From positions 13,510,852-13,574,851 of the forward strand of contig CM070508.1 in assembly GCA_036346375.1 (NCBI GenBank): 64,000 nt of DNA. The letters are read 5' to 3'. Below, in pieces: positions 1-11,695 of this stretch (position 1 is the stretch's first letter; each line of letters starts with the position of its first letter). The notes under the pieces were generated by a model. It was not told the origin of the DNA and searched no databases. It saw only the letters and a program-made list of their open reading frames with translations. Made by a program: the position numbers and the translations under genes. This stretch comes from Guadua angustifolia. Taxonomy: Eukaryota; Streptophyta; Magnoliopsida; Poales; Poaceae.

Positions 1-398
1 ATATTTTTGGTACAACTTAATTAAAATTTACCATTAACTAAATAATTTTCATAATAGACCATATTCAATAAGAATAAATAAATCCAGATAAATTCCAAAA
101 AAATCTCAAAAATTTAGAAAATAAAAAATGCATAAATGTTCATATTAAAATAATTTGAGACAAAAATTGGGTTGTTACAATAAGGCTGAGTGGTCACATG
201 AAGGGATAAAGCCAGCTGAGTTGAAGGAAAAATAAAAGGAAAAATCAGCAATGCAAAAAAAAATGCTGGCCAAAATTTTCTACATGCACCCTAAGTGTAC
301 CAGGTATTACTAAGCACCTAAAGTGTACAAGAAGTCTTTCCCCCTTTGTAGATCTAACCTACTATATTTTTTGATCTGTAATTTTTCTCTACCATATC
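1..398. other. AT-rich left flank, possible copia 5' LTR/leader
   Basis: No open frame or recognisable motif is present. The stretch lies directly upstream of the first copia gag remnant at about 399, so it should hold the end of the 5' LTR and the leader of element E. I found no convincing primer-binding site and no matching LTR end near 12,300-12,600, so this is placement only. Confidence 0.3.
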
Positions 399-828
399 AT
401 CTACTAAATTTGACATTGAGAAGTTTAATGGCAAGATCAATTTCTTTATATAACAGGTTCAGATGAAAACCATTTTCACATAGGTGAATGTGAGGAAAGC
501 ATTGCTAGCTAAATAGGCAACCATGACAGATGAGCAATGGGAGGAATTGGATCAGAAAGCACTCTCCGCAAATTCAACTCAGTTTGAATACATATATTCT
601 TCGTGAAGTTATTAATGAAATTGTTGCTACAAAACTATGGCAAAAATTGAAAGCTTTGTATACGAAGAAAAGTCTCACAAATAAATTGTGCCTCAAAGGA
701 CGCTTGTACATAATTCACATGGCATAAAGTAGCTCTATACAATCTCATCTTAATGATTTCTACTCGCTCATCATTTATCTTGAGAAATTAGATGTCGAAA
801 TTGCGGATGAAGATAATGCTATTTTGTT
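399..828 (+). pseudogene. Copia E gag, N-terminal part
   Basis: The reading frame contains a copia-gag-like start (KFNGKINFF near 405-435), then DEQWEELDQKALS and a run ending in LWQKLKALYTKKSLTNKL around 640-690. This is the typical 'LW..L...Y..KS...K..L' pattern of plant copia gag (UBN2-type). In-frame stops occur near 450, 480, 505 and 727. The frame breaks at 828 where LINE F is inserted and resumes at 8003. It would form the capsid precursor in a live element. No usable start codon is intact. Confidence 0.75.
813..828. repeat. Target-site duplication of LINE F, left copy
   Basis: The 16 bases ATAATGCTATTTTGTT match ATAGTGCTATTTTGTT at 7987-8002 with one mismatch. The T run that follows is the antisense image of the LINE poly(A) tail. 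Confidence 0.88.
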
Positions 829-904
829 TTTTGAGAGAAACAACAGGAGAGACTCCTACTGAGAACCTTTAAATATTAATGAATGGAAAGTACAAACCTT
901 AATA

Positions 905-3900
905 CATACCTAGGAGAAAAGGAAGAATGAAACAAAGAGAAAGATCATAAACAGGTATGGAGTGTTAAAGCATGATTACAAAGAGTTAATCTAGGCAGTA
1001 AACTGAGTTGAGAGAGGTTCTTTCATCCTGAGCAGGTGTAACCTGGCTTCCTTTATGAAGTTGAACTTCCAAGATTGAGCTGACACATTGAGATGATTGA
1101 AGATGGAATTATTTCATTGTTTTCAAATATACCAGGAATCTAGAATGAAAATTTACATGAAAAAAGGTTGAACAGAGTTCCTTTTAGCCTGTTGTCATGT
1201 TAATGATGTCCAAGGAAGTATCCTAATTTATGTTGTGAGAGTTCCAGCATTGTGAACTGAAATTGCAGGTGAAAAATTGATGCTTGGCTGTTTCTGGTGT
1301 TGGCTGAGTGTAGAGAACACAGTTGTTGTCTTGTCCCATATAGTACCTTCTTCATATTAGCATCTGCTTAGTATTTAGGTGGTCTTGCATCGACAAACAG
1401 GCAAAAACTCTGAGCTTGGGCACACATCAGGACTTTCAAATCCACCGAAATAGTAATTGTACTAAGACAGCCTGAAATAAGTGCTTGTAGTATTTTTGTT
1501 CCATGTAAGATGAATTAACCTAGATATAAGCCCATTGATCATCCAACATGTTTGAACGATGAACCTATTGAAGGAAGCTGGTAAGCTATTGAAGCTCCTG
1601 AAATGCTTGTTTGGATAGTAGAAGGTTGAAATGATTCATCCAATCATCATGATGTGAAAGCACAGACTGACCTATCTGGGTCTTTGGCAAATGAATAGAG
1701 GGTCGGGTACTGAATGTTGGGAAGAATGTTATTCCATAGATCTTTCCAAAAGCTTATTGTTTTTCAAGAACTGATCATAGTTGAAGCAACCCCTCTGTAG
1801 TGATCACTTAGTTTCATGATATCCTTCCACCAAAAGGAAGATACGTAAGGTTGTGAATGAGGGAGACTCTTGTGATAGTAAGGGGACCAAATTAGATGTA
1901 CCCAAGGTGTATCCTTTTAGTTGTAGAAGCTATCCAGGTGTTTGAGAAGTAGAGCTCTATTCTAAATTTTTAAATTAAGAACACCGAGACCTCCTTTATC
2001 TTTTGGTGCGCATACTTTGCTCCAAGCTGTTAGGGACGAACTCTTGTTTTGTAGATCCCCTGATCTCCTCCAGAGGCAGTGTCTTCGGGCCATATAAATT
2101 TGGTTAATGACCATTGCCGATAGCTTCAGGGTGCACATAAATTAAGTTGGAAGTAGGGACATAACTGAGTTGAGTATTGTAAGTCTTCCTTCATGGGATA
2201 AAAAGGTCATGTTGCCTGATAGCCAATTCTCAATTCTCTGAATAAGAGGAGCAAAATCCTTGAACTTTGGTCGTGAGGTTCCCATGGATAGACCTAGGTA
2301 AGTGAAAGGCAACTGACCCTTGGAACATTCAAATGCTTGAGCTAAAATGGTGAACTTGTTGGCATACACATTGATCGAATACATGGATGATTTCTAAAAA
2401 TTGACTTTGAGACCAGTTGTGCATGTTTGAAATAGACTTTTGGGATAGAAGAGTTATCTAGCGTACATGAGCATTATAAGAAGAGTATCATCAACATATT
2501 GGATAATTGGATAGTCAGAATTGGAAGCATGGGGAATGGGGAATTGCATGATCCCTAACTGCGCCGCTCTATTCACAATGCACTAAAGAAGATATGTAGC
2601 TAGAACAAATAAAAGATATGACAAGGGATCTCCTTGCCTAACTCCCATCTTATAATTGAAATGTTTGCCTGACATGCCATTTAGAAGGATGGACGATTGC
2701 GCTGAGGATAGGATTAGGTGCATCCAAGCAATCCATTTGCGTGGAATGCCTTTTTATGACATCATTTCAAAGATGACAGAATGCTCAATCTTGTCCAAAG
2801 CCTTTTCAAATCAAGTTTTGTGATGACACATTATCTTGCACTGTGGTGGTATTGATGAATATATTCAAACGCCCAAGTAAGACAATCTTGAATAGTTCTT
2901 GTTTCGATAAATCCATATTGGTTTCAGTGAACTAACTAGAGAATGACTTTCTAAAAACTATGCACAAGGTCTTTTTAATGAGTTTGATGCTTCAATTGAT
3001 GAGAGAAATTGGTCTATATTCGGACACGTGCTGAGGGGATGTTGTCTTTGGTATGAGTACTATGAAAGATCTATTGATAGGGTGAATGTTTATATTCTCT
3101 TAGTAGAACTCATCACAAAGAGCATATAAATCTTCTGCAATGATGTGCTAGCATTTTTTGAAGAACATTCCATGGAAGTCATCCGGTCTCGGTGCTTTAT
3201 CCAGAGGAAGCGCTTGCACCACAAAATTGATCTCTTCCCCCATAAAAGGTATGACTACATCATCGAGCCTGAATACCGTAATGACGAACTAAGAAAGATC
3301 AAAGTGCATTACCGGCTTGCCTGAAACTCCCATTCTATTTTTGAAGGTGGACTATAATATGGCCTCTTTGGTCTGATGATCGAAACAATCTATGCCATCT
3401 TTAGTTTGTAAATGAGCAATTTTGTTCCTTCTGTTTCTATCTGTTGCCATTGAATGAAAGAACTTGGTGTTCTCATCCCCCAATTTCATCCATCTTACTG
3501 TGCTTCTCTTTTTCAGTAAAGCTATTTGTAGTGAAGCAGTCTGTTGAGTTGATTTTTTATGATTGTTCTGAAGTTTTGTTCTATGTGAACGAGGCTTCTT
3601 TTCTCCTTAATGCCCTCGATAAACAAGATGATTGCCTTGCAATTTTTGATGAGATTTGAAAGTTGAGAAAACTGTTTGCTCCAATCCTTTAGATATCTTC
3701 TGAGGTTCTTAAGCTTCATAGAGATTCTTTTGGGAATGTCAGGTTCATTTACTTGTAGATTCCAAGTGAGTTGCACTTTGTCCAAAAACCCCAGGTGCTC
3801 TGGCCAAAAGTTTTCAAATCTGAATAAATTAGACTTATAAATACCTAAATCAATTGACATGAGACAAGGTGAGTGATCAGAGAAAATTTTAGTTAGGGTC

Positions 3901-4800
3901 ATCACAGAGGTATCGAGGAATATGGATGTCCAATTCGAAGAAGTAAAAAAATCAATCCAATTGTTACGGTAGTGGCTCTAGTTGCATGTTACTCCACGGG
4001 AAATTGTGACCTTTTAGAGGAAGCTCAATGGGACCTAGGGAATTGAGATACTGTTGAAAAGCATATTGTAGAGGATGTTTTCACCTGGTTTGTTTCTATT
4101 ATGAGCTAAACGAATGAAATTGAAATCTCCCAGAAAAATCCAGTTTTCGTTAGGAAGGAGCTCGATTTGAGAAAACCAAATGATGAAGTCTTGTCTAGCC
4201 CAACCAGCATAGGGACCATAGGGCTGTGTTTGGTACAGCTCCAGCTCACACATAGATCTGGTGGAGCTAGGTATTCTAGCTCCTCCAGATCTGTGGAGCT
4301 GGAACTGTGGGTATATTCAGAGTGTTTAGGTGGGTCATCTTATTTATATTTTAGACTAAAAATATAAACTTAATTCACTTTATTTTAGCCTACAAGTTTC
4401 AGATCTGAAATGAAGCTGAGATTTGGAGCTCTACCAAATAGGGTCTAAATATTCGAAAGAGTCCAAGATTGGTTATCATAAATGGAAGTGAAGGAAACGG
4501 TAATGGCAAAAAGGACTTTGATAAGTTACCATTCTATTAAAAGACACATCTGACCTAGCTGTTAAAATCCCCCCAGAGGCTCCCAAAGAAGGCAAATAGG
4601 CAAACTTAGCAAAGTGATGAGGCAAAAATAGCTTAAGAAAATAGTGCTAGATGAGCTCTTTTTTTGTTTCTTGGATGCAGATCATAGAGCAGTTAGTCTC
4701 ATTGACCGTGTCTCTGATGGCTCTCAACTTATCATCAGAGTTAATACCTCTGACGTTCTAGCAAAGGATGTTGAAGTTTCTGTTAGGGTTTATCATGCCA
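905..4800 (-). pseudogene. LINE F ORF2: endonuclease, reverse transcriptase, zf-RVT
   Basis: Reading downward, the APE-type endonuclease starts with NVRGINSDDKLRAIRDTVN (about 4780) and CIQET, continues after the MITE with WIFLGDFNF (about 4140) and NRNKPG, and ends at SDHSPCLM (about 3875). The reverse transcriptase shows ALDKIEHSVIFEMM (about 2800), GVRQGDPLS (about 2640) and the catalytic YVDD (codons at 2498-2487), then PFTYLGLSMG (about 2310) and the thumb near 2200. A zf-RVT region and the C-terminus 'KEPLSTQF..INSL' follow near 1450-970. In a live L1 it would nick the target and prime reverse transcription. The catalytic YVDD is still present, but frameshifts and stops interrupt the frame throughout. 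Confidence 0.85.
4221..4445. mobile_element. Small TIR element (MITE) inside the LINE endonuclease
   Basis: A 225-bp insert begins GGGCTGTGTTTGGTA and its other end, reversed, reads GACCCTATTTGGTA, giving imperfect terminal inverted repeats with the GTTTGG core seen in the 6054-6357 element. It is flanked by TA on both sides (4219-4220 and 4446-4447). Removing it with one TA rejoins the LINE endonuclease frame at an NIYGP-like motif, so the limits are well supported. It has no coding capacity. The end motif suggests a Tourist/PIF-Harbinger MITE, but a clean TAA duplication is not visible. Confidence 0.75.
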
Positions 4801-4879
4801 AGGACCTGTTCTTATGGAATTACAACTGGACTGCAAGGCCCAGATGATGTCGGTGATTCCTGTGGGACAAAACTTTGAG

Positions 4880-7861
4880 ATGAAAGACATTAGAACAAAA
4901 CATACTAATAATAGACAGCCACTTAATAGTGAAAAAGTAGCATTCAACCACCAAAGCAACATAGAGTTTGTGCAAAAGATATCTAGGTTCCCTTCCTATT
5001 ACAGATAGACCTCCTAGAATTTAGAGGAGGAAGGCCATGCGGGTCTGAATTTCATGCTAGTTGTCATTGTTGTTATCAGGAACTTTGATGAGTTTGTCCA
5101 TCGATACTTCAAAAGTAGCAACACCACACAGATGCACTGCCCATTGTTGCATGATCTGAATTGGAAGCTCTAGGGGAGTTGGAGATTGATCCACTGGTTC
5201 TTGCTTGAGAATGTTGAAGAGATTGTCCTATATATCTTGGACAGTAAGATTGGCTGGTGTTCTTCTGGCAATCTTTCCTTGCACCCTTTGGCCTGAGAAA
5301 TGCAGATTAATCCCTTTGTGAAGCTCCTTGAGTATAGGACTTCTCCTAGGGGAAATAGTGGATATTGGGGTCCATGGCCCTAGCAGATCGTGTTGTAGGG
5401 ATGTTCGCTACATCAGAGGACATTGACATAATTATTGTTGAGTCCTGACTTTGCCGACCAAAACTCTCAGAGTAATCCAACTCTATGATGACAACTGAAC
5501 TTTTTGGTTGTTGGAGTCTTTCCCATTGGCAAGAGATTTGCAACTTGAAAGCCATGCCCCATGAGCTCTTTGGCTTGGTGTTTGCTGGGTCCATGAGTAA
5601 TAAAGCAGGTAGAATCAAGAACCCCATATAGTCCGTTGCCCCAAGGATAGAGCATGCATGAAAGAGTGAAGGCAAAATTCCCATGAGAGTGAGCAGCCGG
5701 GAGTCATTACCCTAACATTGCCCATGAGGGGCCAGGACCAGTCTATTAACCTAACCATCTAAGACTGGATTATTTCCTTGCAATGAGGAGTCATTGTCAG
5801 AAGAAAATGCGAAATTGTCCTCAGAAAGAGACCATGAGGCCTGATCTTCTAAGGCCTGCTGTCATCCTTGACTCTGATGAGCCTGCAGAGCTAGAACCCA
5901 CTGATCCCATTGATGATCATCAACTGGAATGGCATGATCTTCCTTAGGATGGTTATGGATGGGGTTTTCTGGTATTGCCTGATGCATCCGGTTTGTGAAA
6001 GTACATGAAGGGGTCATAATCACTCGGGAGAACATCTGGGAATTTTGAATTAAGGGCCTGTTTGGCAGAGTTCTAGATCCTGATTCTTTAGCTCCAGCTC
6101 CTGATTCTCTATAGAATCGATTCTCTGGTGGAAGTGATTCTTGTTTGAGAAATAGTTATGAACTTAGTGGGGAGGCTTATAACTGGAAGGTTGTGAATCA
6201 GGTGAGGAGCAGGTTTTTTTGGCTTCTGACTGCAAGTCAAAAAACATGAATCACTTCCTCGGATTCCTATGTGAAGCTGATTGATTTTTTCTTATTTGGT
6301 AGAGCTCCTCAGCTTCTCATGGGGAAGCTGAAGCTGGGAGCTCTGCCAAACGCACCCTAAGAATGATACTGGAACTGTCCATGATTCCCCCTATCCTCCA
6401 AGGTTGTTTCCTTTTTTTAATTATGATACGTCAGGGAATGAAAATGATGTCTTGTACTAGGACCTTGCAAAGAACTCTGTTGTGGACATGGTTATTCTCA
6501 TACCAATACAGAAGCTTTCCAAATGAAGAAAAAGCTTGTGTGATGAAATGTGTGTGCTTGAAATCCAAAGGGAACTCCAACATCATGATCCAAGCAATGC
6601 AAGTGAACATTGCTGCATGCCAATTGGGACCCTCATCATGCTTAATGAAGCATAGAGAATTGAGTCCAACTTCATAAGGACCCCCAAAAACATGCAAGAA
6701 GAGAGCACTCTTATCCTGAGAACTTGCTCCAAGTAGACTTTGACCTCGAGCGACATTTGTTAGAGTTCCTCACCTTGTGGCTGAGGTTGCAACAGGGCTA
6801 CCGCAAAATCCTCGTGCGATTTGGAAGGTGCAATGAAGATCCCTCGATCTCTTCGAAGAAGTCCTCCACCTTATGCTTGCATTCCATTCGGGATGAACTG
6901 ATCTTATTCATCAATCTGGAACTTCGCCATGAAGGGTAATGCAGGTTCCATAAAAGCAGAGACGGGCGATGAGTTTCCACGAGTCGGGGGAGGGGGAGGG
7001 GCGGGTAGAGTGGAAGATAAGACATTTGCAGGAACTGCAATAGTTTGAAGATGAACCGCCCAAGGCAAACAGTCTCTACTGGGTGGGGTTGGGAAAGATA
7101 CGGTTGTGATACTGCCTCTAGGCAAAAGATTTGTTTCTCCTCCATATAATACATTGCCTAAGCCGGTGACCGTATCAGAAGCAATGTTTGCACATAACAC
7201 CATTAATGCAAACGATGGTATGTCCAACGCTAAGACAATGCGAGCAACGAAGAAAGAATTGATTACTTGGAAGACTAGAAACGTTGCTAGAATTTGAACA
7301 CCAAGGCTGTGCATGAAGAACATCCATGGAGCTGGCCTTTGCCGAGAGAGCTTGGACTTTGCTAATGATCAACAGGAAGGAAGGCATATCACCATGAAAC
7401 GACCTATAAAAAGAACCAAATTTGAGATAATTGGTCTGCTTTGGACCATCCTGAGAGATGAACGGAGTGAAGTAAACTAATTTGGATTTATCATGAAAAG
7501 GGGACTTGTTCCTCATGCAATGTTTTTGGAAGAAACGACAGTCCATTCATTTTCATGCTCATGAGACCAGTTTCTAAAGTCCTTTTGCCAGTTAGCCTCC
7601 CATCTCGCTAGAGATGAAAATGAATAGAGAAATCCTTGGAGGAGAAGCCTTTAAGAGCATAAACAAAAAGACTAACTTTTTTGCCTGAAACTGAGAATCG
7701 AAAACCATAGTCATTGGCCTTTTGACTCGAAATTCAAAGGGGTCTCCCCCAAGCACACAAGCAACAACCAAGCTAATGGACAGCTCATTCAGGTGAAAAG
7801 AAAATCTAAAGAACGCGACCAGAAGAAAGAAGCTTTGCGAGGAAGAACCAGCATCAACCAT
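4880..7861 (-). pseudogene. LINE F ORF1 (RNA-binding protein)
   Basis: The likely start is the ATG at 7861 (MVDAGSSSQSFFL). A segment with LGG, FRV and FQ.KK.VF follows, similar to the N-terminal region of grass L1 ORF1. A CCHC/knuckle-like cluster CSHCLSVGHTIVCINGVMC lies near 7250-7180, so zinc-knuckle binding of the element's RNA is expected. Between 6697 and 6431 an open stretch (GPNWHAAMFTCIAWIMMLEFPLDF) fits the RNA-binding core. The C-terminal part spans about 5690-4880. A MITE at 6054-6357 interrupts it, and different frames are used along its length, so it is dead. The exact end relative to ORF2 is uncertain. Confidence 0.65.
6054..6357. mobile_element. Tourist-like MITE in LINE ORF1
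   Basis: The 304-bp element starts GGGCCTGTTTGGCAGAG and ends, reversed, GGGTGCGTTTGGCAGAG, so the terminal inverted repeats match well. A TAA duplication flanks it (6051-6053 and 6358-6360). TAA target sites with these ends are typical of PIF/Harbinger-derived Tourist MITEs. No coding sequence is present. It lies in LINE F and so inserted after it. Confidence 0.88.
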
Positions 7862-7986
7862 ATTGCCATACTGTTGCTAAACTGAGCTTGCTATCGCTGT
7901 TCCTCCAGAGAAGTCCCAGAGCGCCGAGAGTTCTAACATCCTTATAGCATATCGCTCAACCTAAGAGGTGAGGAGGAAGAGGAATC

Positions 7987-8002
7987 ATAGTGCTATTTTG
8001 TT
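7987..8002. repeat. Target-site duplication of LINE F, right copy
   Basis: ATAGTGCTATTTTGTT; partner of 813-828 with one mismatch. The copia gag frame resumes immediately after it. Confidence 0.88.
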
Positions 8003-8754
8003 GGTTGTCGCTTTGCCTACTACCTTTAAGCACTTCAATGAAATTATGCTTTTTGACAATCATGATATACTTAGTTTTGAGAATGTTAAATCAAATTTAT
8101 TATCAAAGGAGAAATTGAAATTGATTCTCAATCAAAAGTTAGGGCTAAGGGCTTAATTGTTATAGGCAGATCACAACATAAAGGAAATTTTCCTATATCA
8201 AAGTCTAGATCCAAATCAAGAGGTTATAAATCTAGCAATTTTTTGTCGTTATTGCAACAAACCTGGCCATGAAATTTCTTATTGTTTCAAATTAAAAAAT
8301 AAGTCAAAAAGGGATAAAAAGACAGAATCTAAAAAACCCGCTGACGCTAGTTTTGTTGAAAGTGAACCTGATGGTGAGGCTCTAATCATCACTTCTAATT
8401 TAAAGAATCCAAATATATGGATTATTGATTCAGCTTGTACTTTTCATATCTATCTATATAAGGAGTAGTTCTCTAATTATGATTCTGTTGGGTAGCGATG
8501 AAGTTGTGATTACTAATGAGTCTCCACTTAAAATTATTAGAATCAGTTCTGTTCAAATCAAAACACATGATGGCAATGTTAGGACCCTTACAAATGTCTG
8601 CCCTATTCCTAAAATGAAAAGAAATATTATTTCTTTAAAAATTATAGAATCTTTGGGTTATAAGTATATAGATGAAAATGATGTTCTTAAGATTTCAAAA
8701 GGCAATCTTGTTGTGATGAAAGCCAATAGAATCAATAGACTTTATAACTTGTAA
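8003..8754 (+). pseudogene. Copia E gag C-terminus, zinc knuckle and protease
   Basis: The gag frame continues as LVVALPTTFKHFNEIM and NLLSKEKLK, then stops at 8154 and shifts frame. A CCHC knuckle, CRYCNKPGHEISYC, lies near 8247-8290, followed by a lysine-rich stretch. The protease active site is WIIDSAC at about 8418-8440. It carries DSA where most copia proteases have DSG or DTG. The protease tail runs to SKGNLVVMKANRINRLYNL at 8754. These domains would package RNA and cleave the polyprotein. The frame is broken several times. Confidence 0.8.
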
Positions 8755-8786
8755 GGATCTACAGTTACAAGTTCTGCAGCTATTTC

Positions 8787-9620
8787 TACTATTCATTGGA
8801 TCTTCACATCACTAAGTTTTGGCTTATGCGCTTGGGTCACATGAGTGAGAAGGGTATACATCTCTTATGCAAGAAAGGATTTTTAAGTAATGTTGGCAAA
8901 CTTGATTTTTGTAAGCATTGTGTTTTTGGCAAACAAAAGAGGGCTAGTCTACTGTTTCAACTCATTAGACTAAAGAATTTTTCTATTATGTCCATTCCGA
9001 TCTTCAGGGTTGTTCTAAATTTCCTTCTATTGGAAGATATGCATACATAATAACCTTCATTGATGATTTTTCTCGCAAAATTTGGGTTTCTTTCTTGAAA
9101 CATAAGCATGAAGCATTTTTAGTGTTCAAAAATTAGAAGTTTTGGTAGAAAATCAAATTACCAAGAAAAATCAAGAAACTTAGAACTGACAATGGATTGG
9201 AATACTGTAGTGGTGAGTTTGATCAATTTTGTGCTTATCATGGTATTGCAAGATATTTAACTGTTTCATAAAAACCTCAGCAGAATAGTGTGGCAGAGCT
9301 TATAAATCGCACTCTTCTGTAAAGAGCCCACTGCATGCTTTCAAATGCAGGATTATGGCATAAGCGTGCATTGTGGGTCAAGACTATTTCTGCTGCTTAT
9401 TATTTGATTAATCACTCTCCAAATTCCACCATTAATTTTTAGATTCAGTAGAGGTTTGGTTAGGTAAACTAGTTCATTATACCAATTTGAGAAATTTTAA
9501 TTGTACTGCATATGCTCATGTTAACGAAGAAAAAGTAGAGCATAGAGCAAGAAAATACATTTTTGTTGGGTATGATTCTAGTGTTAAGGTATATCATTTA
9601 TGATGTTTCGATTCTTGCAA
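8787..9620 (+). pseudogene. Copia E pre-integrase and integrase core
   Basis: The pre-integrase zinc region appears as MRLGHMSEKGIHLLCKKG (about 8824-8877) with CKHCVFGKQKRAS (about 8917-8955). The integrase core follows with FIDDFSRKIWVSFLKHKHE (about 9057-9113), LRTDNGLEY (about 9181-9207) and, after a stop, PQQNSVAELINRTLL (about 9276-9320). The D, D and E positions are therefore still visible, but stops at about 9136, 9270 and 9318 disrupt them. The domain would insert the cDNA into the chromosome. Confidence 0.82.
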
Positions 9621-9876
9621 ATTAATCATAAGTCATGATGTTACTTTTCATGAAGATATTTTACTCTTATTTGGTAGTGACAATGTTGGTTGTTCATCTA
9701 CAAGTGAATCTGAAATTTCTGAAGCTACCGTAAGAAATGCATAATTTAAGGTAGTTTTACTTATCATTAATAATGATTCTTCAACTTGTTGTACTTCACA
9801 ACTAAATTCTGATACAACATCTGCTAGCACTAATGATCATTGCATTGCTCATGATAGACCAAGGAGAAATATTCAA

Positions 9877-10882
9877 TTGCTTGTTAGATATCGTGATATT
9901 GATAATATGGCATGTTTTGCTCTTCTTACTGCACAAGATATTTATCATACTTTTGAATCTTCTTCTTATTCTGAAGCCATCTCATGTGAAAATTATTTTA
10001 AGTGGTTGATAGTTATGAATGAAGAAATTGAGAGCATGTATAAAAATTGTACATCGGAATTGGTTAAACTTCCAAAAGGTAAGAGACCTTTAAAGTGCAA
10101 ATGGTTATATAAGAAGAATGACGGTATTTTTTGAGTTGAACTTGCAAGATGAAAAACCCGTTTAGTAGTAAAAGATTTTGATCAAAGAGAAGGCACTAAC
10201 TTCAATGAAGCCTTTTCTCTTGTTGTACACCACTCATCTATTTGGGTTAAGCTTGCTTTTGTTGCTTTATTTGATTTGGAATTAGAGCAATTTTTTGTTA
10301 AAACTGTATTTTTACATGGAGATTTAGAAGAGAAGATTTTATAACCCAACCTGATGGTTTTGCTATTTTTAGAAAAGCACATTTAGTTTGTCATTTAAAA
10401 AAGTCTCTATATATTCTTAAACAAGCTTTTAGGCAGTGGTATAAAAGGTTTGATTATTTTATGATTGCACAACAATATTCTCGCAACAAATATGATAATT
10501 ATTATACTTTAAACAGTTTCCAAATTGATCTTTGTTTATTGTTGCTCTATATTGATGACATCTTTATTGCTTCTCATAACAAGTTCTTGATTAATCGGTC
10601 CTTGATTAGCCAGATCTTAGTCCAGCTAAGAAAATTCTTAGGATGGAAATTCAGCGTGACCACAAACTTGATAAATTATTTCTATCTCAAAAAAGCTACA
10701 TTGAGAATATTATTAATAAATTTAATCTCAATGATCGCAAACTTATTTCTACACATTTTGTCTCACACTTTAAATTATCTTCATGCCAATGTCCTACTAA
10801 TGAAGAAGAGGGACTATATGTCACATATTCATTGCTCTAGTGCAGTTAAAAATCTCATGTATGCTATGATTTGCACTAGACT
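9877..10882 (+). pseudogene. Copia E reverse transcriptase and start of RNase H
   Basis: The fingers region is open at 9877-10,134 (WLIVMNEEIESMYKN, LVKLPKGKRPLKCKWLYKK), then stops and shifts. The catalytic motif appears as LLLYIDDIFIAS near 10,536-10,570, with YIDD in place of the usual YVDD. The connection region (MEIQRDHKLDKLFLSQKSYIE, another frame, from 10,643) leads to NLMYAMICTR at 10,855-10,880, where the solo LTR interrupts it. Frameshifts make it non-functional. Confidence 0.82.
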
Positions 10883-11695
10883 TGTCGGTGTACTTTACGC
10901 CGAGGTACCCTCTCCACCACAGTTAGGAGGGGCCATGAGTACCGGGCCGCGTGGCAGCCTGTCGAGCAGGCGGGCGACCAGGCCCCGACACCAGGCGACC
11001 GGGCTGCATGGTCGGCCGGCGGAGTCAGAAGGTATTCGGGGGTCCGCTGTCGGTCAAGCATAGAGGCGTACGCTAAAGAAGCGAGGGAGCTTCGCCTTGA
11101 AGTCTTCTCCCCTGACACACCATATCAGAACCATTGAATACACGTGGCTTTGCTGATGCCATGATAGCCCATCCCTCTGACGTCCTCTATCTAACCCGTC
11201 GCATGCAAGTCGCTTCCAGGGCGGACCAGGCGGGGTTAGGCGGTGGTGCAAAGAATGAGGCTAGGGAATGAGGCTACAGCAGTCGGTGTAATAAATGGAG
11301 TATAATCAATGTGATTTCATCTTCCCACTTGCCTGAACCAGCCCGACCTATATAAGGGAGCTTCGGTGCATGGGGGAATGGGACAGAAGGAGCAGGGGAA
11401 GAGCATTGAGAGAGCTCGAGGAAAACTTAGAGAAAAACAAAGAGAGGAGAACCAGAGAGAGGGAGGATCAGGCGGACGGTGTAATCCACTCAAAGCACAT
11501 TAACAGGAGCTCAAGCTGGACGTAGGGCTGTTAACCATATCGGGGGCCCAAACCTTGGTAATATCGGCATGTTCTTGGATTTCCGTCTGTGTGGATCCCT
11601 CAGGAGAGCCCGTAGGCGTCCTTCCGCGAAGTCCCCCTCTATCGAACCCCGGACTCCGTCCAGATTGAATAACTGTTAGGCGAAATACGCTGACA
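10883..11695 (+). mobile_element. Solo LTR in copia E (TSD AGACT/AGACC)
   Basis: The 813-bp unit begins TGTCGGTGTAC and ends ATACGCTGACA, the TG...CA form of an LTR. AGACT (10,878-10,882) and AGACC (11,696-11,700) flank it. They differ by one base, probably a later mutation of the left copy, because the copia frame across the right copy reads a proper TRPDLAYA motif. A TATA box (CCTATATAAGGG) sits near 11,347, so the LTR is on the + strand. No internal retrotransposon sequence is present, so it is a solo LTR left by LTR-LTR recombination. GC content is well above that of the copia host. Confidence 0.88.

Larger units (their letters stand above)
829..7986 (-). mobile_element. L1-type LINE F, antisense, inserted in copia E gag
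   Basis: A plant L1 with ORF1 (high coordinates) and ORF2 (low coordinates) reads on the - strand, ends in a T run at 827-832 (+ strand view), and is bounded by a 16-bp TSD. The 7.16-kb length includes two MITEs (4221-4445 and 6054-6357), leaving about 6.6 kb, the usual size of a near full-length grass L1. It therefore looks like a complete rather than 5'-truncated insertion. Many stops and frameshifts show that it is inactive. Joining the copia reading across the TSD restores a continuous gag frame, which independently confirms both ends. Confidence 0.88.
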
